Origin: Triglochin maritima
Lineage: Eukaryota > Streptophyta > Magnoliopsida > Alismatales > Juncaginaceae
Assembly (NCBI GenBank): GCA_963682175.1
Contig: OY821775.1
Location: 50,192,053 to 50,256,052, forward strand
Direction of reading: 5' to 3'
Length of the DNA stretch: 64,000 nt
A model generated the notes under the pieces. It was given only the letters and a program-made list of their open reading frames with translations, did no database searches and had not been told where the DNA came from. The position numbers and the translations under genes were made by a program. Positions 45,115-56,634 of the stretch are shown piece by piece. The stretch's first letter is position 1. Every line of letters begins with the position of its first letter.

Positions 45115-45260
45115 TGGGCCGAAGAAAGGCCCAACTCGGCCCAACCAAACGCCTCTTCGCGGGAAACACCTCCGTTTCGCGCCATCTCTTTCTTCACCAC
45201 TGCTCTCCTTTCTTATATATAGCGCAGAAACACAAAACAGAACCCAAACCCTAACCCTAG
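45115..45260 (+). promoter_or_regulatory. ETG1 promoter: site II, E2F sites, TATA, telo-box
   Basis: In order: GGCCCA-type site II elements at 45115-45120 (reverse), 45128-45133 and 45138-45143. Two E2F sites follow, GCGGGAAA (45159-45166, reverse of TTTCCCGC) and TTTCGCGC (45175-45182). Then come TATATATAG (45214-45222) and a telo-box AAACCCTAACCCTAG (45246-45260) just before the ATG at 45268. E2F sites fit ETG1, first described as an E2F target. Site II plus telo-box is the classic arrangement of proliferation genes. Confidence 0.8.
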
Positions 45261-45267
45261 ACTCGAG

Positions 45268-48200
45268 ATGGGCGGACTCCCCTACGATCTCCTGGCGAAC
45301 CCTCTCGGGGCGGTGCGGCTCACTTTCGAGAAGGCGGCGGCGGGGGAGGGGTTCGACGCGGCGGCGTTCTGCCGGAAGGACTGGGGCGCCGTCGAGCTTT
45401 TCCGAAACTTTCTCTTCGAGGAGAATGGGATCCATCAGGTAGAATTCGCCCCAAAGTTGGTATCTTTTGGGGTTTTGGTTCGTTGAAGTTTGAGATTTGA
45501 GGGGTTGACCTTCTAGATGGCTGAGTTAGTGTTTTTGAGGTAGAAATTGGAATGCCTGTGACCCCAAAATTGGTGTCTTTGAGGGTTTTGGTTCGTTAAA
45601 GTTTGAGACTTGAAGATTTAAACCCTAAAAGTTAGTGGTTTTGACCGTGTAGACGGCTGAATTAGTGTTTTCAGGTGGAAATCGCCCCAAAGTTCGTGCC
45701 TTCGAGGGTTTTGGTTCCCTGAATTTTGAGATTTGAGAACTTGAACCTTAGAAATTAATGTTTTTGACCGTCTAGACGGCTTAATTAGTGTTTTTCGGGT
45801 AGAAATTGAAACCCCAAAGTTTGTACCTTTGAGGGTTTAGGTTCCTTAAAGTTTGTGGTTTTAGGACTTAAACCTAGAAATTAGTGATTTTGACCGTCTA
45901 GACAGCTGAATTAGTGTTTTTAAGAAGAAATTGAGACGTTGTGACACCCAACTTTCGTACCTTTGAGGGTTTTGGTTCCTTAAAGTTCGTTCTTTTGAGG
46001 ACTTAAACCCTAGAAATTAGTGATATTGGCTGTTTTAGTGGCTAAATTTTTGCCTTTTAACTGTTTGAGTGCTCTGAGGTTGGATTTTTTTTTAAAATAT
46101 GATGAGGATAGTCCTTAATTTCATTTTTATCATTAGTCCTATTGTTGGACATCTGAAACTTAAGTTGATTAGTACCCTAAAAGTTAGTGTCTTTGAATGT
46201 TTTGGTCGACCGAAGTTCGTGATTTTCAAGGTTAGTATTTTTCACACTCGAAGAAACCTAAATTTCATTTTTTATTGTTAAGGTCCTAATATTGGGCGTT
46301 TGACCCCAAAGGTTGTGGCTTTAACGGATTTTGATTCCCTAAAGTTGTAGTTTTGAGCACTTAACACTAGGAGTTAGTACTCTTCTCTGTTTGGATGGAC
46401 TAAAGTTTGTGCTTTAGCAGTTTGAGCACCTGGATATTGGTATATATTACACCTGAAAACTCTGTACTTTTGCTGTTTGATCGGTTGTATACCTTCTTGT
46501 GGTTCCTGGTTGTAAATTTGGTACTTGAAAGCTGAAGCTCGTATTTTGATGTGGTCCTGCATGCCATAATGTGTTATGGTATGGTCCTATTTTTGCAATT
46601 TGAACCCTCAATCTTCAAGCACGTTAATTATGAAGCTACAACTTGCAGGTTCCAATTCTCAATTCAGAAAACCTTCAGCAGATTCAGCCTAATTCCCTTG
46701 TGCGTTTCAGGGGGATGGTCCAAGATATGTTTGATAACGAGCTATATGTTGGTGCATTTAAGGTTCTGACCATTTCACATTTCATCACCGTGGTTTCCCC
46801 GTTTTGTGTATTTACTTACAAAATTGGATGTTATCTTGTCTCACAGGATGGTGAGAGTTGGAGGACAAATAAGTTTGTCGATGTGCCCATTGTTCCCATG
46901 TCTCCTGCAGCTCAAACACATCTATGGGAACGTCGTCTATTATATTGTGTTCCAGTAAGATTCTAGGATAGCAAATGACTTTCTAGCTGAGACGGTCCTT
47001 TTCTCTCTCTCTCTAAGTACACACGTGGTTACTAACAATTGTGTCTTGGCTAGATTCCTGGGCAAAACTCATGGACATTGGAGTCCACCTCTTCTCCACA
47101 ACCTAGAAATACATTAAGTGAATCCACGTCAAAGGCACACCATGGTGAAAAGCGAAGAAGAAATGATTTGATGGATTGTGATGTACTTTTCTGGCCTCCA
47201 TTGTCTAGTAATTCTTATTTTTGTTCACATTAGTGACAGACAATTCCAATGACAGGTTAATGAACATGAGCCGGAGTTTCTGAATTCCACCACTAAAAAG
47301 CAGGTAAATCTTTACTTCCATTTGCTTTTTATCTAAAAGGCTTTTCGAACCTATTAAAATAATTAAATATTACTTAGCTGAACCGAAGATCCATCACATG
47401 ATTGTTACTTATTTCATGTGATCTTGGTGGAGAATTTCATGCAGCCTACAAGTTCTGAGCATGACTCCTATGCTATTGATAAAAGCTCCTTATTAGCAAG
47501 TTCTTTTTACTAATTAAAGAGATTAGATACTACACAATTCTCGTTAGAGCAAGAGCTTGAGTTTAAGAGAGACTAACAAGAATAAATTACTAACATAGAG
47601 CTGTATATTATTTGCTAACTGGTGGACCCTATTTCAGTTTTAAAATTTTAATGTGGTGGATTTTTGTATTGTCTTTTATTATTTTTAAATTATACCTTAC
47701 GAGATCTATTTAAGCTCTGCATTTGTTTTCTAGAAAGAAGATGAACCTTCATTCCAGCCATCCTTGCCAAGGAGTTCCGAAGTTCAGGGTAGTCAGTCTA
47801 CGACAAGCACACCAAATTATTTTGATGCAAATCCTCTTTCATGCCTAGTCAAGGTACACACTGACTTTCTCTCGCCAACCCCCCCACCGCACACACACAC
47901 ACACACAATCATAAATAACTCTCTTGTTAACATCAAATCCTAAGAACTGATGGATTGCTTCTAATGATTTTTCAGGTTTATGATATCCCTGACAGCGATT
48001 TTAAGTTGAATGATGTCATTGAGTTCATAGGTGTTTATACCTTTGATCCGGAGCTTGCAGTTCATAACGATGACAATGATGACCTTTCCTTTGATCTTAT
48101 GGAAAATGTGTTGGACCATTTTCCTCCTAGCAAGGTAGTTCCCATCTTTGGAATGTTTTTTCTGCAAATTGATTAAAACGAAAACACTTTTGTTCCTCAC

Positions 48201-50637
48201 AAGACAATGCCTTGGCTGGATGCAGATACTGACTGATACTGACTGTGTTTGGATCTAATCTTTTTTCTGTGATTTCCTTTCAGGTGCCTCGCCTTCATTG
48301 TATAGCTCATAAGAAATTGTCTTTACAAGATTTTGTTCTTGGTCCACCAGTTAGTGAGGTAATCACAATAATATTGATATGTTTTCTGAGAAAATGCTAA
48401 GAAATCATGTTATTTCCCTCCAATGCAGAAACCCTGCTTCTGTATCTGTTCACTAATGACCAACTTTATTGTCTCGTGATGTTTACATGTTCTTGATGGA
48501 TGTTTGTCACCTTGCAGCCATCATCAAATTTGGTTAGAGATGTCCGGTGTTCTTTGCTTGGGTATCTTACATCAGTTTTGGGAAATGATGGCCTAGCAGC
48601 TCAATGTGTATTGCTGCATCTTATTTCCAGTGTAATTTTCTTTATCCCATTTTAATAGGTAGAATATTCACCTCTCTATTTTTTGTTAATTAGGAAAATT
48701 TTGTATTGCTTAACCTGTTTTCACATCTCACAGGTTCGAGCTAGAGTAGATACGATTGCTGTTGGCAGGCTGTCTGTCAACCTTACTGGGCTTTCGCGGG
48801 AGAGTGCATCTATATTTGGAAGTTGTCTTATGACATCATTCAGGAGTATCTTGGCTTTCTCTCAAGCTATGAGTTTGACAATTGATTTTCTCAACACTGC
48901 TGTACTTAGGCCTAGGAAGGATAATCAGACTGGAAGGTAATCAGTCGGAGAACACCATTGTATCAATTGCAATGATTTGTTTCATTGGGCTTAACTTGAC
49001 GTTTTACATTGAATTAAGAAGTGTTATTTTGGCACTTTGCTTTTACTCATTTGTAGAGATTATAAAGAAAAAAACACAAAATAAACTAGACTTTGTGTCG
49101 AGGTCTTTATTAGTTAGTTTTCCAATATTCTAAGCTTCATCAGTGTTAATAGTTTTGTACATAAATCTATAACTTTTAGGCATTATATTTATTTCTGTAC
49201 CTTTCTCATACATGCTATTTATGATATTTATGCATCTCAGGTTGGTTTCTGGAGTTCTGCAGCTTGCTCAGGGCACCCACTTGATGATTGATGAAACCTC
49301 CTTGAATTCAGGAACTTTGAATTCAACTGGCATTGAGAATGCAAGATTACTTAAGCATCTAATGGAGTGGCATATGGTGAGTCTTGTATCTTTTCACTGT
49401 AGACTGTACAATTCAGTACTTGGCATCATTCTGTTTCTATTTTTCATGAATTGGGAAAACTTAAAAGCATTTTATCACAACATGCAGACATTTTGGTTGA
49501 AGCTGAGTTCTTATTAATACTATATTACATAGCAAGCATGATGTTGTAAGACACTTGTACCTATGCAACCTTGTATTGTTAACATAACATCGTTGCAAAA
49601 AAATTCCCAACTGTTTCTTAGCTTCCTGTCTCTCTTCTGGATAAGAGAAGTATCATTGATATAGTTTTATGTGTGGAAGAATTGTATCTGATCATTCTAG
49701 TCACAGAGCCTTTAGCAGATTGCATACTCTTCTTTCTAAGCAAATAATTGATAATAAAAAAGAAAATTCTGTCCCAGTTATTATCCTACTTGGTGTAATT
49801 GTGAAATTGCATGCACACTCACATGCTTCAATACATTATACATCCCTGGTATTAGTGCACTTAGGCTTTGTCTGATTTGTAAGGTGGGTTTGTTCGTAAC
49901 TTCATTGAATGTATTTCCTTCTGGCAACACAATTTCAGGTTGAATATGATTTTGAGTATTATAAGCTGGACATGCCTGCTGATATCCAGTTGCTAATATT
50001 ATCCGAGGGGAAGTCCAACATCCTTCCTGCTGATCTTATACTTCCATTCCGGCCTACTACCGTCTCTATAAAAAGGAACATAAGTTCAGAAGAGCTACAA
50101 GCTTGGAGATGGTATCTGGCCACCCTAAGAACTTTACCCCATTCCATTGAACCTGGATCCCAGAAGGTAATAGAAGAGTTTTGATTCTTCAATATCTTTC
50201 TCTAAGCCACTATCACCATATCAACATAATGGTTGAATTACACTACTTGAAATATCATCACTGCTTTTAGCTGGTATTTTGACCAAAATTAATGGTGATG
50301 ACTGGATATTGAAAACCCAAAATGGTTAGATATCTATTTAACGCCTTCATCCCAAAATTTCAGATGCTGGAAGAGGACCTGGTTGAAGCCAGGAAGGAGG
50401 ATGGCACTTTAAGAGGGGAAGATTTCAGCAGGTATGGATACACCAACAATTCAACGGTACTTTATAAAGTTTACCTTGGGTATTAAACTATTTTACCATT
50501 GTTATGTTTGCAATGTTGTCAGGTGGTTGACCATGGCCCAGCTAATGTCTTCTAGCTTCGGTGAAACACGTCTGTCATTGGAGCACTGGCAAATGGTCCG
50601 TGAGTTAGAACGACTCAGGAAAGAGAGGCTTCGCTGA
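45268..50637 (+). CDS. ETG1: MCM-binding protein, ETG1-like, 595 aa
   Basis: Fourteen exons: 45268-45438, 46649-46762, 46847-46954, 47054-47182, 47256-47303, 47734-47853, 47976-48134, 48284-48358, 48518-48631, 48734-48936, 49241-49376, 49939-50166, 50364-50431 and 50523-50637. All are GT-AG and phase-consistent. It begins MGGLPYDLLANPLGAVRLTF and includes NSLVRFRGMVQDMFDNELYV, ERRLLYCVPIPG, LKVYDIPD-type and FKLNDVIEFIGVYTFDPEL phrases, and GRLSVNLTGLSRES. It ends EHWQMVRELERLRKERLR. ETG1/MCMBP binds the MCM helicase after replication and is needed for sister-chromatid cohesion. It resembles a degenerate MCM fold without ATPase motifs. The gene looks intact. Confidence 0.95.
45439..46060 (+). 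repeat. five-unit tandem repeat filling ETG1 intron 1
   Basis: Units begin at about 45439, 45540, 45675, 45799 and 45924 (spacing 101, 135, 124, 125). Each has GTAGAAATT-like starts, CCCCAAAGTT, GAGGGTTTTGGTTC, AAACCCTAGAAATTAGTG and GACCGTCTAGACGGCTGAATTAG, diverged by substitutions. The first unit starts exactly at the exon 1 splice donor. A weaker sixth unit, containing GGTCGACCGAAG, lies near 46150-46230. Confidence 0.85.
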
Positions 50638-51245
50638 AGCTGTGACACTGCTAAGGTCTTTGTGATTTGCAGTTTTTAGTTGCAGCATTGGCCATATTTT
50701 GTAAGGCGAGGTGTATTCTCTTGATGTTCAGTAGGCCCGTGTAACGTTGTATCCTTCTATCTCTGTTCACAAAGCAATTCTCAGGGTGTAAATCAAGTTG
50801 TAGCTTGCAGATAGATGCTTTGGCCCTAGGATTGAGTTGTCAAGAACCGAAAATTAAGGTTAATGAAATTTATTGTGGGATGAACTTCTCTCTAGACTAG
50901 ATGGTGATGAAAAAGAGTCTCAAGTGAAATTCACCATCTTAAGTGGATAAGATGGCCTACAAAGATATTCCCTTCTTGGTCCATCCAGGGAAACGAGAGC
51001 ATGAATACAGTTTAGTTCACTAACCAGAAGCAGTCCAAGTTTCTTTGTTGTATGGAATAGTGTACAAACAACATATTCATGCCAACTTGTTGAATTCATC
51101 TCAACTACTCTGTTCAATTTATTTTATTTCTAAAAGATTAAAGTACAAACGCACATCAGAATGAGTCCTTTCTTTTCCAAAATTTTCCATAGCATTTACA
51201 ATGCATAATACATCATCACTAGACACAATATGGTTTAGAGTTGAA
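50638..51245. other. ETG1 3' UTR and short intergenic region
   Basis: The 3' UTR is probably in the first 200 bp. The rest is AT-rich with no gene. It ends at the target duplication of the MULE. Confidence 0.55.
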
Positions 51246-51409
51246 TTTGAATAGGGAACTACTAAACGTCGTTCCAAAACTACTTAAATTGTCCCTTGAA
51301 ATTACCAAATTGCCCTTAACAATATATTTAATACCCATATCGTCCCGTGTCTATAAATTAGGTCTACGGTCTTGTATATTCATAATTTATCAGTAAAAAT
51401 ACCACGAAA

Positions 51410-54400
51410 ATGTCTGACGAGGGTGATGCATCCGGTGAGGTAAGTCTGGCGCGGGGCAAATTTTGGGTCGGGCGTCTGCATTAGACGCCTCCCCCAAGGT
51501 GAGGGCGTCTGCGTAGGACGTCCTCCCCTTGGCCGAGGCGTCTAACGCAGACGCCTACGCAATGGGAGAGGCGTCTTATGTAGACGTCCTCCCCTTGGGT
51601 AAGGCGTCTGTAGTAGACGCCCTTCCCTAGGGTCAGGCGTCCTACGCAGACGCCTCACCCTTGGGAAGGGCGTTTAACTCAGACGCCCCTCCCATGGGGC
51701 AGGCGTTTAATACAGACGCCCGGAATTTTTTTGATTTTTTTAATTTTGATTTTTTTTGTAGGTTCCGTTGGAAGATTTCGGTGGTGATGGAGTGGATTAC
51801 AGTGAGTTATTTTAAACTACACAAATCTTTGAAACAATCGATGAAGCATGTAAATGGGCCAAACAAGTAGCTATCGGAGCTGGGTTTTTTTTGGTCGTGT
51901 CGTCGTACAAAACAAGATCAGATAGTCGGATGGATTGTTATTTGAGATGCGACCGGCGAAATCAAATGGAGTCTCGGGATATGGATGCTGCACTTCGAAG
52001 AAACACCAAAAGAAAGGGTTGTGGTTGCCGTTTCTTAATAAAAGTGGTGGAGCGACGAGATCGTGATGGATGGGTTGTGGTTTTTAATAGTGCTCATGGA
52101 CATCACAACCACAGACTGGCAGTTTATCCAGAGGGTCATCGTCAAATTAGTGGTCTAAGTTCTGGGGCGAAGAAGATTGTTCGTGATATGATTGAGGCGC
52201 AAGCAAAACCACGGAACATCTTGAAGGCAGTAAAAGAAAAATTCCCGGAGGACAATCCAAATCAAAGGCATATTTATAATTTCAGAGATTACATGAGGAG
52301 GACAAAATCTGAAGACCGGAATCCCGTCCAGCAGTTTCTCTATCAAGCAGTGCAGTGCGAGTACTTACATTGGATTATGGCGGATCCAGAAACTGATGTC
52401 GTCACTCACGCTTTTTTGGCACATCCGACGTCAGTCCAGTTGTTGCGGACATATCCTTTCGTTATCTGCATGGATTCGACTTACAAGACGAACAAGTATA
52501 AGATGTCTTTGTTCGAAATGATTGGGGTCACACCAACAAACATGAATTTCCTTATTGGATATGCGATTTTGATGGATGAAACTTACTCCAGTTATCTGTG
52601 GGTGATGGAGAAGTTGCGAGATCTGTTATTGGGGATTGTCAGTCCGACTGCAATAATAACAGACCGGGAGTTAGGCCTTATGCGACCAGTGAGAGAGGTA
52701 TTTCCTGACTCTGCTCATTTACTCTGCACATGGCACATCAACAAAGACGTATTGAACTACGCATACCACGTATTCGGCAAAAATAAGCAGATGGCAGAGA
52801 CTTTGAGGCGTGGAAGATGGAGGAAAATCATGCTTTCTACTTCAGAAGCCGAGTATGATAGAGCTGTGTATGCTCTGAAAGATTTGTATAGATCGTGGTC
52901 GGCTATCACGGAGTATCTGGACACCACGTGGTTGGTGCATAAAGAAAAGTTTGTGCTGAATTGGACGAACAAAGTCCTTCATTTTGGGAACACCACGAAT
53001 TGTAGGGTCGAAAGTGCTCATTCGGCTCTAAAAGAGTGGATTTCTACATCGACTGCAGCTCTGAACACTCTTTTCGAGCGCGTCAACGCGACTATTGAAA
53101 TGCAGCTGACGAATATTCGAAACGCTCTTGAAGACTCGAGACGGCGAAATTTGACTAATTTCGGACATGCTCTATATCGTCACATAAATGGTCGAGTTTC
53201 ACATCACTGCTTGCAATTGCTGAGTCAGGAGGTGAAAAGAATGCAAGAGTTAGATGATGAAGTTGAATATCGTTGTGAGTGCGCTTTTCTGACTTCTCAT
53301 GGGATACCTTGCGCATGTACCATCCGCGGATGTCTTGAATCAGACAACGGAATTTACTTAGAGCAGATTCATTCGTTCTGGAGGACACTTGTCATTGGGG
53401 AAGGAGCCGGAAACGCAGAGTTTGTGTCTCAGGCAGCTCAAGACGCCGAACATTTTCGCAGCCTGGTTGATGAGATTGCAGGAAGTGACCCCACCGTAAT
53501 TCGATCTGCCTCTCGGGTTTTATTCGAGCAGCTACACCCCGAACATGCGAATTTGAGAGAGCCCGCAGAAAAAACAAAGCTACGAGGTCGACCAAGGGGA
53601 AAGTCGACACGACGGGACCCTAGAGCGTCTGAGTATGCAGAGCGAGGTAGTGGTCGATCTTCAGATAGTGGGAGTAGAGGTCGTGGTCGTTCTTCCGGTA
53701 GTGGAAGCAAAGGTCGTGGTCGATCTTCTGGTTCTTCGTCTGTGAGGGGAGGATCAGGTATACCATCCCTATATTTATTGTTATTATAATTTTGTTATTT
53801 ATTTCAGTAAATATGTATCTTTTGTTATTATATGTAACTGTATTTTTTGTTGATATTGTAGTGACTGGGCGGGCTGACGTAGACGACTTTCCATATGCGG
53901 ATAGGATTCCAGGAATCATTATGCCATTCCTACACCAGTGGAATGATGTACGTGCTGATGAAAACTGTGGATTTCGTTGTGTCGCCGATGTTTTTCACGG
54001 TGGTGAAGACAATTGGCAACTCGCCCGTCGTTCGATTTCAAATGAGCTAGCTGCGAACCCATCTTTTTATGAGCACGTATACTACGACGGTGTGGCGCAG
54101 GCTCGTCACCGGATTAATTGGGGCGGGGGACCTTGTGGCGAGAATCATTACATGGAGACGTGGACGGACTTGTTTCCCATTGCAAATTTTTACAAGTGTG
54201 CAGTTATGTTCTTCTCTCTCGGAAATGATGGTTCGTTGTACCCATGTCTTACAGTTCTACCTTGGGAGAGTCCACCTACCGTGACGAGACCGTGCAGAGA
54301 GTTGATTATTGCTCATTTAGGGAGTTACGCTCATTACATTCGTTTGGATTTGAATGAGGGATTCCCCGTACCTCCTATAGCGACTCTGTGGTTTCAAGTA

Positions 54401-54481
54401 CGAGATGAGAGTGTTATTGGATGGGAGCTGGAGTACCAAAATAGGATAGCATCTTGGCAACAATTATGTAATATGTTTTGA
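51410..54481 (+). CDS. MULE transposase (FAR1-type) fused to an OTU protease domain
   Basis: Exons 51410-51439, 51762-53757 and 53862-54481, all GT-AG and in phase. A FAR1 zinc-finger region (DCYLRCDRRN, CGCRFLIKVVERRDRDG, HGHHNH) precedes the MULE DDE core: Asp in VICMDSTYKTNKYKM, Asp in AIITDRELGLM, CTWHINKDVL, and Glu in NCRVESAHSALKEW. A SWIM zinc finger follows (YRCECAFLTSHGIPCAC), then a Ser/Gly/Arg repeat linker. The last exon has an OTU cysteine-protease signature: DENCGFRCVADVFHGG (Asp, Asn, Cys) and His in GSYAHYIRLDL. A TAA at 51813-51815 interrupts exon 2 near its start. The next in-frame ATG (51930) would give a protein lacking part of the zinc finger, so activity is doubtful. 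OTU enzymes remove ubiquitin; its role here is not known to me. Confidence 0.88.
51462..51722. repeat. palindromic GC-rich minisatellite in the transposase intron
   Basis: Seven to eight units of about 35-37 bp, each GGCGTCTNNNNNAGACGCC (an inverted repeat) plus a spacer like TCCCCTTGGGTAAG. Within units the loop differs (ACGC, TATG, GTAG, ATAC). The intron donor (51440) and acceptor (51761) lie just outside. Confidence 0.88.
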
Positions 54482-54760
54482 TATGTTTGTACAATTATGT
54501 AATATGTTTTGATATGTTTGTACACTATATATTGTTGCTTTATTATGTAATATGTTTTGATATGTTTGCTTTATTTGCATTATATATAATAGTACGATAC
54601 GTTAGCAAAAACAAATAAAAATAATAAGCGTATGACAAATAAGCAAACACAAATACAAATAATAAGCGTACGATATGTTAGCAAACACAAACACAAATAC
54701 AAATAATAAGCGTACGACAGATAAACAAATATAAATGCAAATACTAAGAGTACGGTACAA
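54463..54760. repeat. two short tandem arrays between the convergent MULE genes
   Basis: About three copies of TATGTAATATGTTTTGATATG at 54463-54570, then about four copies of a unit of roughly 33 bp built on CAAATACAAATAATAAGCG at 54603-54745. The region also carries the 3' ends of both genes. Confidence 0.8.
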
Positions 54761-54769
54761 CAGATCAGC

Positions 54770-56260
54770 CTACTCATCATCCGAATCATGGTCGGAGATG
54801 CCTAACTGAGTATGCCACGAGTGTATGATCTCATCCAAATCTCCGCATGCAGCTCTGGCATCGTCTGGCAGCTCATCCCTCATCTGCAAGATTGGGTATA
54901 CAGCCCGTATCATCTTACCCATCCACTGCACATAACAATAACATTAGCGTACATTAACAAAATATACGGTACAAATAAATATAGATAAAATGAAAAAATT
55001 ACCAGATCGCCACACGTCCTATCTGGTGGTCGATCTGCTCTCCGGGAGGCACCACAGACGATGATAGGATGTGAGTAACTACCGAACCAATCAAGATAAC
55101 GTGCATCACACTCGGAGGGGTCGCGACTACGTCTGAAGTCGCCAAGGAACAGTCGGCATGATCTCGGAAATGTCCGCCAAGTCGATTCCGCTGTAGAAGC
55201 GGGGAACCTGACATCGTACGTCGCTGCTGTCGCAGACCGCACCGCATGCTCTGGTGTCGGGATGTCAACCGGGATCACCTGAACATATCCTAACTGACGC
55301 AAGACCCGATTGGGCATATAAGACTCTATGATATCCCGATAACGAATAAGACCCATCAATAAAGTCCTCGGGACATCCGCTGCTGGGTCAGGACCATAGG
55401 GTAACCACTCCACCTAAAGTTTAACACATTAATAATAATACATCTTAAAATTAAATAAATGGTGTAAAGTTTGATACCTCTGATGCAGTCATCTGATCTA
55501 GCCGTGCGCGGATGGAACGCAATCGTCCATCGCTCTTGTCCTCGCTCCGGACGGCCCACATACCCGAACGTGGATGACCCTCGTCGATAATCTTCCGCTC
55601 ACGATGCGGGCGGAATGCAGGAAAGTACTCGTATATCCACGCCTGCAGCAGCGTAAGACAACCTGCAATCCCAGAACAATCCGCACGGCTAGCTATCCCA
55701 AGCTGACGGTACAGGTATGCCAACGTCGCTGACCCCCACGAGTACTCACGAACGGTGTTCGGGTCCCTAGCCTCCAGTAGATCGCGTGGTCTGATCCGAC
55801 AACCACTCTTGTCGACAAACAAGACGGCTCCGAGCATCAAGAAATAGGTACGCCGTCAACTGTGTATCATCGGCCCGCGGAGGTCGTGCCCGTCTGCATA
55901 GGTCCTCAAGGGAGTCGATGCCGACACCACCACCACTCCATAAAGCTGTATCTCTCGCCAGACCATCAGGTGTGACACCAAGCAACTCTGCCACATAACA
56001 CCTCAGCTCAGACGTCGACCCCTGAGCACTAACCAGACGACCATCCACAGGAATGCGCAGGATCTGGAAAACATCGTGAAACATGATCGTCATCCCATGG
56101 GGGGAGCGGCTTCCTCGGACGCCCGCCCCATGCGGGGGGCGTCTCCCTCGGACGCCGGCCACTTTTTTTAATTTTTTTTTAAAACAAATAAATAAAGTAA
56201 GGTTACCGTATACGGGTACATCGGGGGAACTGCTGACTGCTTGCCTGGCATCCGAGACAT
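54770..56260 (-). pseudogene. plant mobile domain (PMD) gene, MAIN/MAIL-related, frameshifted
   Basis: Probable exons from the 5' side: 56207-56260, one ending by about 55840, one to 55478, then 55003-55413 and 54770-54925. PMD phrases in order are MFHDVFQILRIPVDGRLVS, WGSATLAYLYRQLGIASRAD, CLTLLQAWIYEYFPAFRP, VEWLPYGP, ESYMPNRVLRQLGYVQVIP and YLDWFGSYSHPI. The C-terminus is acidic (HDSDDE). A one-base frameshift near 55835-55840 separates the first two conserved blocks, and the usual N-terminal 80 or so residues are missing. Cellular PMD proteins MAIN and MAIL1 act in transposon silencing and gene expression in Arabidopsis; transposon-borne PMDs are known. The terminal exons are less certain than the middle ones. 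Confidence 0.8.
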
Positions 56261-56415
56261 TCCTAATCTTCTGTAGTACGTATAGGAAGAGAAAGTTTTG
56301 AAAAAAGAGTGAAATTGTGAGATATATAAGCAAAAATAGGATGAAAGGCAATTTGGTAATTTCAAGGAGCGATTTAAGTAATTTTGGGGCGATGTTTAGC
56401 AGTTCAGTTTGAATA

Positions 56416-56634
56416 TGGAGGGAAAACATGATTGAAACCAAGGGGCAGTGTAGCAATTAAAAGGAAGTAGGAGGGTATAACAGTGAATGAGTAGAGTTAT
56501 CTTATCTCCTCCTCTCACGGTCACGGTCACCCAACCCTTACTTGTTCTTCTTGGTTGTTCTCGTCACTTGTCAGAGCCAAGCCTAGCCAAGTGTGAGATT
56601 TGGAGCGAATCGAAGAAGAATTCAGAATTGAAGA
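56416..56634 (+). promoter_or_regulatory. short UROD promoter/leader next to the MULE end
   Basis: Only about 220 bp separate the MULE target duplication from the UROD start codon. The stretch has pyrimidine-rich sequence (CTTATCTCCTCCTCTCACGG) and no clear TATA box. The older promoter beyond 56415 has been pushed 5.15 kb away. Confidence 0.45.

Larger units (their letters stand above)
51254..56407 (+). mobile_element. MULE with transposase-OTU gene and antisense PMD gene
   Basis: TIRs of about 60 bp share CTAAAC, TACTTAAAT and TTGAAATTACCAAATTGCC with roughly 10 mismatches. An 8-bp direct repeat TTTGAATA flanks the element exactly (51246-51253 and 56408-56415). The 5154-bp interior holds a two-domain gene on the plus strand (51410-54481) and a PMD gene on the minus strand (54770-56260), which converge on a repeat-rich spacer. 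The two TIRs are the likely promoters of the two genes. The decayed element at 13380-16257 is a relative. Confidence 0.9.

Noticed and set aside
45047..45442. 131-codon plus-strand frame over the ETG1 promoter and exon 1
   Set aside because: It overlaps the E2F/TATA promoter and exon 1 in another frame; the ETG1 frame has the conserved protein.
51470..51722. Intron array as a tRNA or structured ncRNA cluster
   Set aside because: No tRNA A/B boxes or cloverleaf; the units are simple inverted repeats.
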